The notes beneath the pieces were generated by a model. That model was not told the DNA's origin, made no database searches, and worked only from the letters and a program-made list of their open reading frames with translations. A stretch of DNA of 38,677 nt from NCBI GenBank assembly GCA_040222185.1, contig JAVKDP010000021.1:1-38677 (forward strand), given 5' to 3'. How positions within the stretch are numbered: the stretch's first letter is position 1; every line of letters starts with the position of its first letter. This document shows positions 8,349 through 16,614 of this stretch, one piece after another. The translations under genes and the position numbers were made by a program. This DNA is from JAVKDP01 sp040222185 (GTDB lineage: Bacteria > Bacteroidota > Rhodothermia > Balneolales > Balneolaceae).

Positions 8349-9111
8349 CCAAAAAGTTAATCGTCTTGTTAAGGGTTATAATAAGCGTATTCTTGATTTT
8401 AGATCTGTCTATAGTATAAAGCTACTCTATTCTGATATTGAAAACTATGAACAACAATATCGCGAACAACTAGAAGTAATTTCCAAACTTAGTATTGAGC
8501 AATTTGACACCTTATTTAATTACATAAAAGCAGAGATTGATTCTATTGTTCGCCATAAAGCTATGCTTGGTTTTACTAATAGTAGGGATTCTGGAAGCTT
8601 CTATTTATTGATCTCAAAAGAGCTATTTAAATTAAACCCTCCAATAGTCCTCTTCGAAAATGACCACAAAATATTATGTGAATCCATTTTTATTTCAGAC
8701 CCATGGGGTCTCAAACAGCCAAGTAATGATGATGAGTTCAGGACTCACGAGAAATGGTGGATAGAAGTTGAGCTTAAAAAACACTTTGAAGCTTTTATAT
8801 TGTTAAAAACTAATAAAGAAAAAAGTGTTGGTCTTGAAGTAGCTAAAGATTGGATGGACATACTGGTTACCGAAATTAATGAGTTAACCTTACCTACGGA
8901 AAGCGATATTATAGAAAAACTCTCCAAGGTTTACCCAAACTTTATTCGGGATTTCGATCAAAGTCTTTTGAAAACTAAATTTGTAAAGGGAAGAAAAGTC
9001 ATTAAAAAATCAGTAGCTATCGCTCTTTGTTTTATTTTCCAAAAAAAGGAAGGTTTAAAATGCACTCCTGATTCTATTCTAAAACGCTATCAAAGAAAAA
9101 AATATTGGTAG
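8341..9111 (+). CDS. Island protein of unknown function, translationally coupled to the integrase
   Basis: A 256-residue protein that I do not recognise. It is mostly helical in appearance, charged, soluble, with no signal peptide or membrane segment. An acidic-aromatic stretch (EFRTHEKWWIEVELKKHF) sits near the middle and a very basic C-terminus (LKRYQRKKYW) suggests nucleic-acid contact. It overlaps the integrase stop by 8 bp, so the two are very likely co-translated, and it may modulate integration or be cargo. A hairpin follows the stop. Confidence 0.65.
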   Translation: MSSQKVNRLVKGYNKRILDFRSVYSIKLLYSDIENYEQQYREQLEVISKLSIEQFDTLFNYIKAEIDSIVRHKAMLGFTNSRDSGSFYLLISKELFKLNPPIVLFENDHKILCESIFISDPWGLKQPSNDDEFRTHEKWWIEVELKKHFEAFILLKTNKEKSVGLEVAKDWMDILVTEINELTLPTESDIIEKLSKVYPNFIRDFDQSLLKTKFVKGRKVIKKSVAIALCFIFQKKEGLKCTPDSILKRYQRKKYW

Positions 9112-9117
9112 ATACCT

Positions 9118-9154
9118 GGACAGGACAAACTCCTCAGTACTATCATGTCCTGTC
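9118..9154 (+). terminator. Hairpin after the integrase operon
   Basis: GACAGGACA and TGTCCTGTC form a perfect 9-bp stem around a loop of about 18 bases. The following tract (TTGCCCTT) is only weakly T-rich, so it may be a terminator or an operator-like palindrome in front of alpA. Confidence 0.4.
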
Positions 9155-9224
9155 TTGCCCTTATGCCATATTTGGTCTCCTTATATAAATTATTCGAAAA
9201 TAAATCTAAACTTATCGAGTAATT

Positions 9225-9419
9225 ATGAATAACAGAATTATCCGCTTTCCGGAATTATGCCAAATCCTTGGCGGCGTTAGCCGGCAAACAATATATGATA
9301 TGGTTAAACGAGGTGACCTGCCTCAAAGCTTTAAAATATCTCCAAAAGGTCGGGCGGTTGGTTGGCTAGAATCAGATATAAAATTATACCTGGAGCAACA
9401 AAAAGGATCAATTAATTAG
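9225..9419 (+). CDS. AlpA-family transcriptional regulator / excisionase
   Basis: A 64-residue MerR-like winged-helix protein. IIRFPELCQILGGVSRQTIYDMV (residues 4-26 region) is the helix-turn-helix and GDLPQSFKISP...GWLESDIKLYL is the wing and C-terminal helix, as in AlpA of P4-type elements. These proteins activate the integrase or act as excisionase and are common master regulators in satellites. It is monocistronic: a 113-bp upstream region with a hairpin precedes it, and a strong terminator follows the stop within 2 bp. Confidence 0.88.
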   Translation: MNNRIIRFPELCQILGGVSRQTIYDMVKRGDLPQSFKISPKGRAVGWLESDIKLYLEQQKGSIN

Positions 9420-9420
9420 T

Positions 9421-9455
9421 AAGAACACCCTTTAGTAATAAGGGGTGTTTCTTAT
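9421..9455 (+). terminator. Intrinsic terminator of alpA
   Basis: AAGAACACCCTT, a short loop, then AAGGGGTGTTTCTT gives a near-perfect long stem ending in a T-rich tail directly after the alpA stop codon. Confidence 0.85.
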
Positions 9456-9467
9456 CAATTTTTGATT

Positions 9468-10385
9468 GTGATTGATACAGTCAGAATATATTTCCCTCAA
9501 GACTTGATCCATGAAGTGGATTTGATTTCAGAAGTACCAACAATACTTTGTGATGTTACATCACATTCGAATAATGATCGGGTTTGGTATTCTGGCAAAC
9601 TTAAAAACCTTTCCTGGTCGGTAAGAAAAGATGGCATTTCAATTTCTGGCAGCCTTACTAAATATATATGTGGAAATAATTATACAAATATGAACCAAGA
9701 GACTCTTAATAATGCTATCGATCAATTGAGTTCATATTTCGGTGTTGATCTTACAATTGGAAGAATCACTCAGCTAGATTTTGGAATTAATTTGAACTGT
9801 AAGGAAGCCCCTATGAACTATTTCAAATGTTTAGGATCTAGCCCATACTATAAAAGTAGGTCAGTTAATAACTCAACCTTATCATATAGTAATAGAAGTA
9901 GGACTAAACTTTTCTATGACAAACTCAAACAAATGAAAGCTACTAATGTATTTATTCCAGAAAAATTTATAGGGCTTAATATTTTAAGGTTCGAAGTCAG
10001 GTACAGAAAAAAAGCGTTCAAATATTTCGGAAGAAAAGAGCTTAGAGTAAAAGATCTTCTAACAAGTAGTTTTCATAAAAGATTAAAAGAGCAACTATTT
10101 AAAGAGTTCAGTTCAATACAAACGGTCTTACTCCCTTCAATTTCAAAAGAAATAATAACAACTGCATCAATATTTGGAGACCAATTAATAGCACTTGCAA
10201 TAGAGCAACTTGGAATGGATGTGATATACGACTTAGTAGATAGTTGTACCAATATGGATTCTCAGAACAAAACCAGATCCAGACAACGGTGTATGAAAGT
10301 TTTAAAAAAATTTCATCATAACAATGATGAATCCCTGTATGATGAACTCACTATTAATTTTATAAAAGAGCTAAAAAAAATATGA
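9468..10385 (+). CDS. Phage/plasmid replication initiator, gpII/X (RstA-like) family
   Basis: Filamentous-phage gpII-type proteins nick and initiate rolling-circle replication. Visible family features are the start MIDTVRIYFP, SGSLTKYICGNN (about residues 60-70), the strand ITQLDFGINL (about 104-113), a conserved segment LFYDKLKQMKA, and NILRFEVRYRKKAF (about 165-180). About 305 residues is normal. GTG at 9468 was chosen because relatives begin MIDTV; TTG at 9462 is also in frame. It overlaps the next gene by 4 bp (ATGA), indicating translational coupling. Excised island DNA could replicate from an origin near or inside this gene, but I see no defined nick site. Confidence 0.8.
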   Translation: MIDTVRIYFPQDLIHEVDLISEVPTILCDVTSHSNNDRVWYSGKLKNLSWSVRKDGISISGSLTKYICGNNYTNMNQETLNNAIDQLSSYFGVDLTIGRITQLDFGINLNCKEAPMNYFKCLGSSPYYKSRSVNNSTLSYSNRSRTKLFYDKLKQMKATNVFIPEKFIGLNILRFEVRYRKKAFKYFGRKELRVKDLLTSSFHKRLKEQLFKEFSSIQTVLLPSISKEIITTASIFGDQLIALAIEQLGMDVIYDLVDSCTNMDSQNKTRSRQRCMKVLKKFHHNNDESLYDELTINFIKELKKI

Positions 10386-10906
10386 ATATAAAATTAAAGC
10401 ATTCTACCGAGAACCCAAGCCTAAGACCCTGGGCACACCTTTCCCAAGAAAGTGATTTAGCTTTCAAAGCATTTACAATATACCGAGACCTAGGAGGAAA
10501 TAGATCATTAACTAAGACAGCTAAAGAGCTAGGAAAGAAGAAGCACTATACCAGCCAACTAGAAAAGTGGAGCAAGAAGTACGAATGGGTTCGTAGAACT
10601 CTTCTATATGACGAATATCTAGACTTTCAAAAACTCGAGCTTGCTAATGAAAGATTGATAGAAATCCACAATTTTGCTTTAAATAAAAGTAAACAAGTAA
10701 TTGAAGAGCTTGTTGAAATATCTTGTGGCACAAAGTGGTGTGAACCTCACAATTTAAAAGCAATAGAGTTGTTTCTTGAAACAATTGGTTTAAAAAGAAA
10801 GGGGTATCAAGAAGATGCTCGCTCACAAATAGACTTGCAAAAGAGGGATCAAGACCGGGTAATTTTAGAGCAACTCATAAAAAGTAAAACTAATTTCAAC
10901 ACTTAA
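10382..10906 (+). CDS. Small-terminase-like helix-turn-helix protein
   Basis: A 174-residue protein. The segment ESDLAFKAFTIYRDLGGNRS followed by LTKTAKELGKK, LEKWSKKYEWV and LLYDEYLDFQ (about residues 22-83) matches the HTH layout of phage small-terminase-like proteins, which bind pac/cos sites. The C-terminal half is helical and charged, compatible with oligomerisation. Co-translated with Rep. In phage-inducible satellites a private small terminase redirects helper packaging, which would fit here, but a regulator of Rep is an alternative. Assignment is by remembered motif only. Confidence 0.6.
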   Translation: MNIKLKHSTENPSLRPWAHLSQESDLAFKAFTIYRDLGGNRSLTKTAKELGKKKHYTSQLEKWSKKYEWVRRTLLYDEYLDFQKLELANERLIEIHNFALNKSKQVIEELVEISCGTKWCEPHNLKAIELFLETIGLKRKGYQEDARSQIDLQKRDQDRVILEQLIKSKTNFNT

Positions 10907-10946
10907 GATATACTCTTAATTAATAAAGACGGGTTAATAACAGGAG

Positions 10947-10966
10947 AAATACTGGTGTATTTTTTC
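10947..10966 (+). terminator. Possible weak terminator between the rep and hsd operons
   Basis: AAATAC, loop TGGT, GTATTT followed by a T-run. The stem is only 6 AT-rich pairs. The surrounding 10907-11172 (266 bp) otherwise shows no gene I accept and should hold the hsd promoter. Confidence 0.35.
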
Positions 10967-11172
10967 GTATTTAGTTTTAGTCGCAATTTTTCGCTTTTTA
11001 AAAAAGCACGTTTCAACACTGAAAACGATTTTTGTACCTTACAATAGATATCACCCTTATATGCTATCTTTAGCAACTTAACTCCATTTCTTATATAATA
11101 ATTTTTACTCGCTTTCGATTGATTAATAGTTAAAATTACATCACTATCTTGATAATATTCAAACGCTTTTAA

Positions 11173-14100
11173 ATGACTAAAGAACGTCAAATAGAAGAAA
11201 ATCTGATTGCACAGCTGAAAGAGCTGAAGTACACCTATCGACTTGATATTACAGATAGGAAAACGCTCGAGCAGAACTTCAAAACTAAATTTGAATCACT
11301 AAACCGGGTGCGTTTATCAGATAGTGAGTTTCTACGCTTAAGAGAAGATATCATAGAGCCTGATGTTTTCGCAGCTTCTAAAAAACTCAGAGAACAACAG
11401 TACTTCCAACGCGAGGATGGAACACCTCTTCATTATACACTGGTGAATATCAAAGACTGGTGTAAGAATGACTTTGAAATCATAAGCCAGTTGCGCATGA
11501 ATACAGAGAACAGTCTTCAGCGTTACGATGTGATTTTGCTCATTAATGGATTACCCGTGGTTCAAATCGAATTGAAGAAGCTAGATACTTCACCACGAAA
11601 AGCAATGCAGCAAATTGTGGATTACAAAAACGAGCCGGGTAATGGGTACAGAAACTCATTGATGTGCTTTATGCAGTTATTCATTGTAAGTAACCGCAGC
11701 AATACTTTCTATTTCGCTAATAACAAAAAACAGCATTTTCAATTCAATGCTGATGAGCGATTCTTGCCTGTTTACAAATTGGCTGATATAAAAAACGTAC
11801 CAATTTCAGGCCTTCATGATTTTACTGAAAAGTTTTTATCCAAATGTACCTTAGGTGAGATGATCAGTAAGTATATGGTACTGGTGGAAAGCGAACAGAA
11901 AATGCTCGTAATGCGTCCATACCAGATTTATGCAGTAAAAGCGATCGTGGACTGTATAAATCAAAATCGTGGAAATGGCTACATCTGGCATACTACAGGA
12001 AGTGGTAAAACCCTAACCTCCTTTAAAGCGGCTACCATATTAAAAAGCAACCCCGACATTGAGAAATGCTTGTTTGTGGTGGATCGTAAAGACCTTGACC
12101 GACAAACCCGTGAGGAGTTCAATAGATTCCAGGAAGGTAGTGTAGAAGAAAATACCAATACTGAAACATTGGTAAGGCGGTTACTCTCTACTGCTTATGA
12201 AGACAAGGTAATTGTAACCACCATTCAAAAATTAGGGCTTGCACTGGATGAAAACAGTAAGCGCAACAAGCAGAAAGCCAACAAAGGAGTAGAGACTTTT
12301 AAAGATCGTCTGGAACCGCTTAAAGATAAACGTATGGTGTTCATTTTTGATGAATGTCATCGTTCGCAATTTGGTGAAAATCACAAGACGATTAAAAGAT
12401 TCTTCCCAAATGCTCAACTCTTCGGTTTTACAGGCACTCCCATTTTTGATGAAAATGCGACTTACAAAATTCGTGAGGATCAATACGAAACCTACAAAAC
12501 CACAGAAGCAATTTTTGAAAAACAGTTGCATGCCTATACTATTACTCACGCCATAGAAGATAAAAACGTTCTACGCTTTCATATAGACTATTTTAAGGGG
12601 AAAGGAGAACTAAACCCTAAGCCAGGTGAAGCCCTGGCTCAGCAGGCTGTAGCGGAGGCTATTATTGACAAGCACAATGCTGCTACCAACCAGCGAAAAT
12701 TCAATGCTATACTAGCCACGGCTTCTATTAATAATGCTATTGCATATTACCGTTTACTCAACACTATCCAGAAGCAACGAACAGCAGAAAATAAAGAGTA
12801 TGAACCACTGAATATCGCTTGTGTATTTTCTCCTCCTGCACAATTGATTGCAAAGAATGGAGATCAGCAGAGCCAAAAGAATGCAGCTGATATCAAGCAA
12901 CTTCAGGATGATTTAGCCCAGGAAAAAGAAGATAACAAACATAATCCTGAGGAGAAGAAAAAAGCATTAACCCGGATTATAGCTGATTACAACCAACAGT
13001 TCGGTTCCAATTACAGCATCAACGAATTTGATTTGTATTACCAGGATGTGCAAAGCCGTATCAAATACCAGAAATACAGTAACAAAGATTACCCGCATAA
13101 AAATAAGATCGACCTGTGTATTGTTGTGGATATGTTGCTCACCGGTTTTGATTCCAAGTACCTGAACACCTTGTATGTTGACAAGAACCTGAAATATCAT
13201 GGATTGATACAGGCATTTTCAAGAACCAACCGGGTACTGAACGATACCAAGCCTTACGGCAATATCCTGGATTTCCGTTCACAACGGGAAGCGGTAAATC
13301 AAGCCATTATGCTCTTCTCCGGAGAAGATGGCAACAAGGCTAAAGAGATTTGGATGGTAGATCCAGCTCCTGTGGTGATTGAAGAATATCGCAATGCTGT
13401 TGAGGCGCTGGGTAATTTTATGCAAGAACACGATTTAGTAAACGAGCCAGAGGAAGTGTACAATCTGCGCGGTGACGCCGCCAGAATTACCTTTGTGGAG
13501 AACTTCAAAAAAGTACAACGCCTCAAAACCCGACTCGACCAATATACAGACCTGGATGAAGAACAGCAGGCTACCATTGAAGCCATTCTGCCCAAAGACC
13601 ACCTACAGGCATTCAGAAGTTCATACCTAGAAACAGCAAAACAATTGAATGAAGTACAGCAGAAGGAAGGTGATGAAGCACCCGAAAACATCCAACAACT
13701 GGATTTCGAATTTGTTCTCTTTGCCTCTTCAGTGATTGATTACGACTATATTATGAACCTGATCGCCGACAGTACTCAACTAATACCATCTAAACGGAAA
13801 ATGACGAAAGCACAGGTGATTAGTTTGTTAAAGTCTAATTCGAATTTGATGGAAGAAGAGGAAGACCTTACAGACTACATTAATAATCTGGATTGGGATA
13901 GTGGAAAAGACGTAGACACCTTACGTGAAGGCTATGAAATCTTTAAAATAGAAAAGTACGATAAAGAACTGGCTGATATTGCTAACCAGCATGGGCTGCA
14001 AACTGCAGACTTGAAAGCCTTTGTAGAACAGATCATAAACCGAATGATTTTTGATGGGGAAAAACTTACCGACCTGATGGAGCCCCTGGAATTAGGCTGG

Positions 14101-14205
14101 AAACAGCGCAGTAAAGCTGAAACTGCTTTAATGAAAGACTTAGTCCCCAAATTGAAAAAATTGGCTGATGGGCGCGAAATTTCAGGATTAGCAGCTTATG
14201 AATAA
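11173..14205 (+). CDS. hsdR: Type I restriction enzyme, R (motor/nuclease) subunit
   Basis: A 1010-residue HsdR that translocates DNA and cuts it when the recognition site is unmethylated. The PD-(D/E)xK nuclease is visible as Asp119 and Glu133-x-Lys135 (RYDVILL ... QIELKK). Superfamily-2 helicase motifs follow: Walker A TGSGKT (275-280), DECH (393-396), GFTGTP (418-423) and motif VI QAFSRTNR. The C-terminal third is helical, the usual HsdM/S docking region. It is first in a tightly packed operon and overlaps hsdS by 8 bp. Closest remembered type is the EcoR124/EcoprrI-like (IC) family. No frameshift is seen, so it appears functional. Confidence 0.95.
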   Translation: MTKERQIEENLIAQLKELKYTYRLDITDRKTLEQNFKTKFESLNRVRLSDSEFLRLREDIIEPDVFAASKKLREQQYFQREDGTPLHYTLVNIKDWCKNDFEIISQLRMNTENSLQRYDVILLINGLPVVQIELKKLDTSPRKAMQQIVDYKNEPGNGYRNSLMCFMQLFIVSNRSNTFYFANNKKQHFQFNADERFLPVYKLADIKNVPISGLHDFTEKFLSKCTLGEMISKYMVLVESEQKMLVMRPYQIYAVKAIVDCINQNRGNGYIWHTTGSGKTLTSFKAATILKSNPDIEKCLFVVDRKDLDRQTREEFNRFQEGSVEENTNTETLVRRLLSTAYEDKVIVTTIQKLGLALDENSKRNKQKANKGVETFKDRLEPLKDKRMVFIFDECHRSQFGENHKTIKRFFPNAQLFGFTGTPIFDENATYKIREDQYETYKTTEAIFEKQLHAYTITHAIEDKNVLRFHIDYFKGKGELNPKPGEALAQQAVAEAIIDKHNAATNQRKFNAILATASINNAIAYYRLLNTIQKQRTAENKEYEPLNIACVFSPPAQLIAKNGDQQSQKNAADIKQLQDDLAQEKEDNKHNPEEKKKALTRIIADYNQQFGSNYSINEFDLYYQDVQSRIKYQKYSNKDYPHKNKIDLCIVVDMLLTGFDSKYLNTLYVDKNLKYHGLIQAFSRTNRVLNDTKPYGNILDFRSQREAVNQAIMLFSGEDGNKAKEIWMVDPAPVVIEEYRNAVEALGNFMQEHDLVNEPEEVYNLRGDAARITFVENFKKVQRLKTRLDQYTDLDEEQQATIEAILPKDHLQAFRSSYLETAKQLNEVQQKEGDEAPENIQQLDFEFVLFASSVIDYDYIMNLIADSTQLIPSKRKMTKAQVISLLKSNSNLMEEEEDLTDYINNLDWDSGKDVDTLREGYEIFKIEKYDKELADIANQHGLQTADLKAFVEQIINRMIFDGEKLTDLMEPLELGWKQRSKAETALMKDLVPKLKKLADGREISGLAAYE

Positions 14206-15457
14206 AAAACAGAGATTTATACCAACGTTGCGTTTTCCTGAGTTTGAGAAGGATGGGGAATGGGAGATTAAAACATTGGATGAATTAGGAGAAATGATTA
14301 ATGGTTTAACCTATAGCCCAAAAGATGTAAGAGATGAAGGGTTATTGGTTCTTAGGTCATCTAATATTCAAAATGGCACGATCGATTTCAACGACTGTGT
14401 TTTTGTCAGAACTGATATAAAAGGAGCAAACCTGACCCAACCTAGAGATATTCTTGTATGCGTTAGAAATGGCTCAAAAAGGTTAATTGGAAAAAACGCA
14501 CTTATTCCAGAAAATATTCCTTTGACAACTCATGGTGCATTTATGACTGTATTTCGGGCCTCAAATCCTGATTTCGTTTACCAATTGTTCCAATCAGATG
14601 CGTATGATAAACAAGTAAAGGCGGATTTAGGAGCGACCATTAATTCTATTAACGGGAAAAACTTCATTAAATATGAGTTTGCAATTCCCATCAACCCCAA
14701 AGAACAACAAAAAATTGCCTATTGCCTTTCTTCATTAGATGAGCTAATCATTGCCCACAACGAAAAGTTGGAAGCTCTTCAAGACCACAAAAAAGGCTTG
14801 ATGCAAAACTTGTTTCCACAAGAAGGGCAAAAAGTGCCTAACTATCGCTTTCCTGAGTTTGAAAAAGATCGGGAGTGGGTAGAGAAAAGTATTGGTTCAG
14901 TTGCCAAAGTAAGTGCAGGGGGTACCCCAACTAGCACTAATCAAAAATATTGGAGTGGCGATATCCCATGGATGAATTCTGGTGAGCTTAACTTAAAAAA
15001 GGTGTATTCGGTCGCTAATAAAATAACTGAACTTGGGCTAATAGAATCTAGTACAAAGAAACTCCCTCCTTTTTGCGTATTGATTGGATTAGCAGGGCAA
15101 GGAAAAACAAGGGGTACTGCAGCAATAAACTACATTGAGTTGTGTACTAACCAATCAATAGCAGCTATACACCCAAATAAAAAGGAATTTGATAGTGAGT
15201 TTCTCTATCACAAAATAGATTCCATATATAAGACACTAAGGAGACTATCAACAGGGCAAGGTGGAAGAGGTGGTCTGAATTTGTCAATTATAAGAGAAAT
15301 TGAAATTTCATTTCCGACAATTGCAGAACAACAAACAATCGCTTCTTGTCTTTCAGCTATAGACGGACTCATCAATAATCAAGCAGAAATAATAAAACAA
15401 TTACAACAACATAAAAAAGGCTTGGTGCAAGGCTTATTTCCTAAAACAGATAAATAA
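14198..15457 (+). CDS. hsdS: Type I restriction-modification specificity subunit
   Basis: A 419-residue protein with the classic two-target-recognition-domain layout. TRD1 covers about residues 10-165, the first conserved coiled-coil spacer about 167-210 (KEQQKIAYCLSSLDELI ... HKKGLMQNLFP), TRD2 about 220-370 starting again with YRFPEFEKDREWVEKSIG, and the second spacer about 372-417 (AEQQTIASCLSAIDGLI ... HKKGLVQGLFP). The near-repeat of the two halves defines a bipartite DNA target that cannot be read from sequence. It overlaps hsdR by 8 bp and precedes prrC by 2 bp. Confidence 0.95.
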   Translation: MNKKQRFIPTLRFPEFEKDGEWEIKTLDELGEMINGLTYSPKDVRDEGLLVLRSSNIQNGTIDFNDCVFVRTDIKGANLTQPRDILVCVRNGSKRLIGKNALIPENIPLTTHGAFMTVFRASNPDFVYQLFQSDAYDKQVKADLGATINSINGKNFIKYEFAIPINPKEQQKIAYCLSSLDELIIAHNEKLEALQDHKKGLMQNLFPQEGQKVPNYRFPEFEKDREWVEKSIGSVAKVSAGGTPTSTNQKYWSGDIPWMNSGELNLKKVYSVANKITELGLIESSTKKLPPFCVLIGLAGQGKTRGTAAINYIELCTNQSIAAIHPNKKEFDSEFLYHKIDSIYKTLRRLSTGQGGRGGLNLSIIREIEISFPTIAEQQTIASCLSAIDGLINNQAEIIKQLQQHKKGLVQGLFPKTDK

Positions 15458-15459
15458 TT

Positions 15460-16614
15460 ATGAGCGAAATAATCAACTTCAAGGAGATAAGTGAAATCTC
15501 CACACATTTCCGGAAAGATTTAACTGGCGACCATAGAAGGCTAAAAGACTTAATTCTGCTCTATGCTCATAATGGAATCGGTAAAACCAGGCTATCCATG
15601 GAATTTAAGGAAGCAGGTAAAGTTTATGATGTAGAAGGAAATGTAAAAAGTAGAGAAACGTTATATTTTAACGCTTTTACTGAAGATTTATTTACATGGA
15701 ATAATGACTTAGAGGGAGATTCTGAAAGGTACCTAATCCTTAATGATAAGTCTGCCTTTTTCGATGGATTAGACGATTTAGATATGGACCCTAAAATTGA
15801 AGCGTTTTTTCATAATTACGTTGATCTAAAGTTTGATATTAACTATGAGAAAGCTACTGTTTCTTTTTCAAGAAGTGTAATTATAGATGAGAAAGAACAA
15901 ACTATTGAAAACATAAAAATTTCAAGAGGAGAAGAAAACCTCTTTAAGTGGAGCTTCTTTCTAGCTATCTATCAACTAGCAATTGACAAAGATGAATCTT
16001 ATGACTGGGTAAAGTACGTTTATATTGACGATCCTATTTCTTCTCTAGATGAAAATAAAGCTATAGCTGTAGCTTGTGATTTAGCAAATCTGATCGTCTC
16101 AGATAAAAATGAGATAAAGACCGTTATATCGACTCATCATAGTCTTTTTTTCAACATTATGTTTAATGAACTGGGAAGGAGCATCAAAAGCAAACGCTAC
16201 TTTCTACATTATAATGAGGAATCTGGTTATGGCCTTCAAGATACGCAGGACACACCATTTTTTCATCATATAGCTGTTCTTAGTGAGTTAAAAGAATTAG
16301 CCGATACTGTTCCCTCAGAAAAGATTATTCATACCTATCATTTCAACGCATTAAGAAGCATACTTGAAAAAACTGCAAGTTTTTTTGGATATGATAAAAT
16401 TGACAAGTGTATTGATGGCCTGAAAAAAGAAGATGAAGTCAGATTTGAAAGAGCCCTGCAATTGTTTAGTCATGGCAAGTATTCACTTTTTGACCCTGTT
16501 GAGATGGAGCCTGACACCAAAGACCTTTTTAAAGAGATTATGGATGCTTTCCTGACAAAATATGAATTTTATTTTCCGCAAATATTTAGCGCCCAAACAG
16601 AACCAGAAGAATGA
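15460..16614 (+). CDS. prrC: PrrC-type anticodon nuclease, kept silent by the surrounding type I system
   Basis: A 384-residue protein. The N-terminal ABC-type NTPase has Walker A HNGIGKT (37-43) in LLYAHNGIGKTRLSMEFK, the PrrC-specific NAFTEDLFTWNNDL (71-84), signature-like SRGEEN (155-160), Walker B/D-loop YIDDPISSLDENK (188-200) and H-loop STHH (224-227). The C-terminal nuclease region YHFNALRSILEKTASFFGY carries Arg299 and Glu303, with His338 in LFSHGKY, matching the Arg-Glu-His triad of E. coli PrrC (Arg320, Glu324, His356). PrrC cuts the tRNA-Lys anticodon loop when phage inhibits the restriction enzyme. Embedded between hsdS (2 bp) and hsdM (4-bp overlap), as expected for a complex-held toxin. 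The target tRNA here is unproven. Confidence 0.92.
   Translation: MSEIINFKEISEISTHFRKDLTGDHRRLKDLILLYAHNGIGKTRLSMEFKEAGKVYDVEGNVKSRETLYFNAFTEDLFTWNNDLEGDSERYLILNDKSAFFDGLDDLDMDPKIEAFFHNYVDLKFDINYEKATVSFSRSVIIDEKEQTIENIKISRGEENLFKWSFFLAIYQLAIDKDESYDWVKYVYIDDPISSLDENKAIAVACDLANLIVSDKNEIKTVISTHHSLFFNIMFNELGRSIKSKRYFLHYNEESGYGLQDTQDTPFFHHIAVLSELKELADTVPSEKIIHTYHFNALRSILEKTASFFGYDKIDKCIDGLKKEDEVRFERALQLFSHGKYSLFDPVEMEPDTKDLFKEIMDAFLTKYEFYFPQIFSAQTEPEE

Noticed and set aside
10903..11190. Minus-strand ORF of 95 codons upstream of hsdR
   Set aside because: It overlaps the hsdR start head-on, has no internal alternative ATG and no recognisable motif; the stretch is more likely the hsd promoter region.
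13299..13691. Long antisense ORF inside hsdR
   Set aside because: Low-complexity Ser/Cys-rich shadow of a conserved coding frame. The same holds for the antisense frame at 32643-33131.
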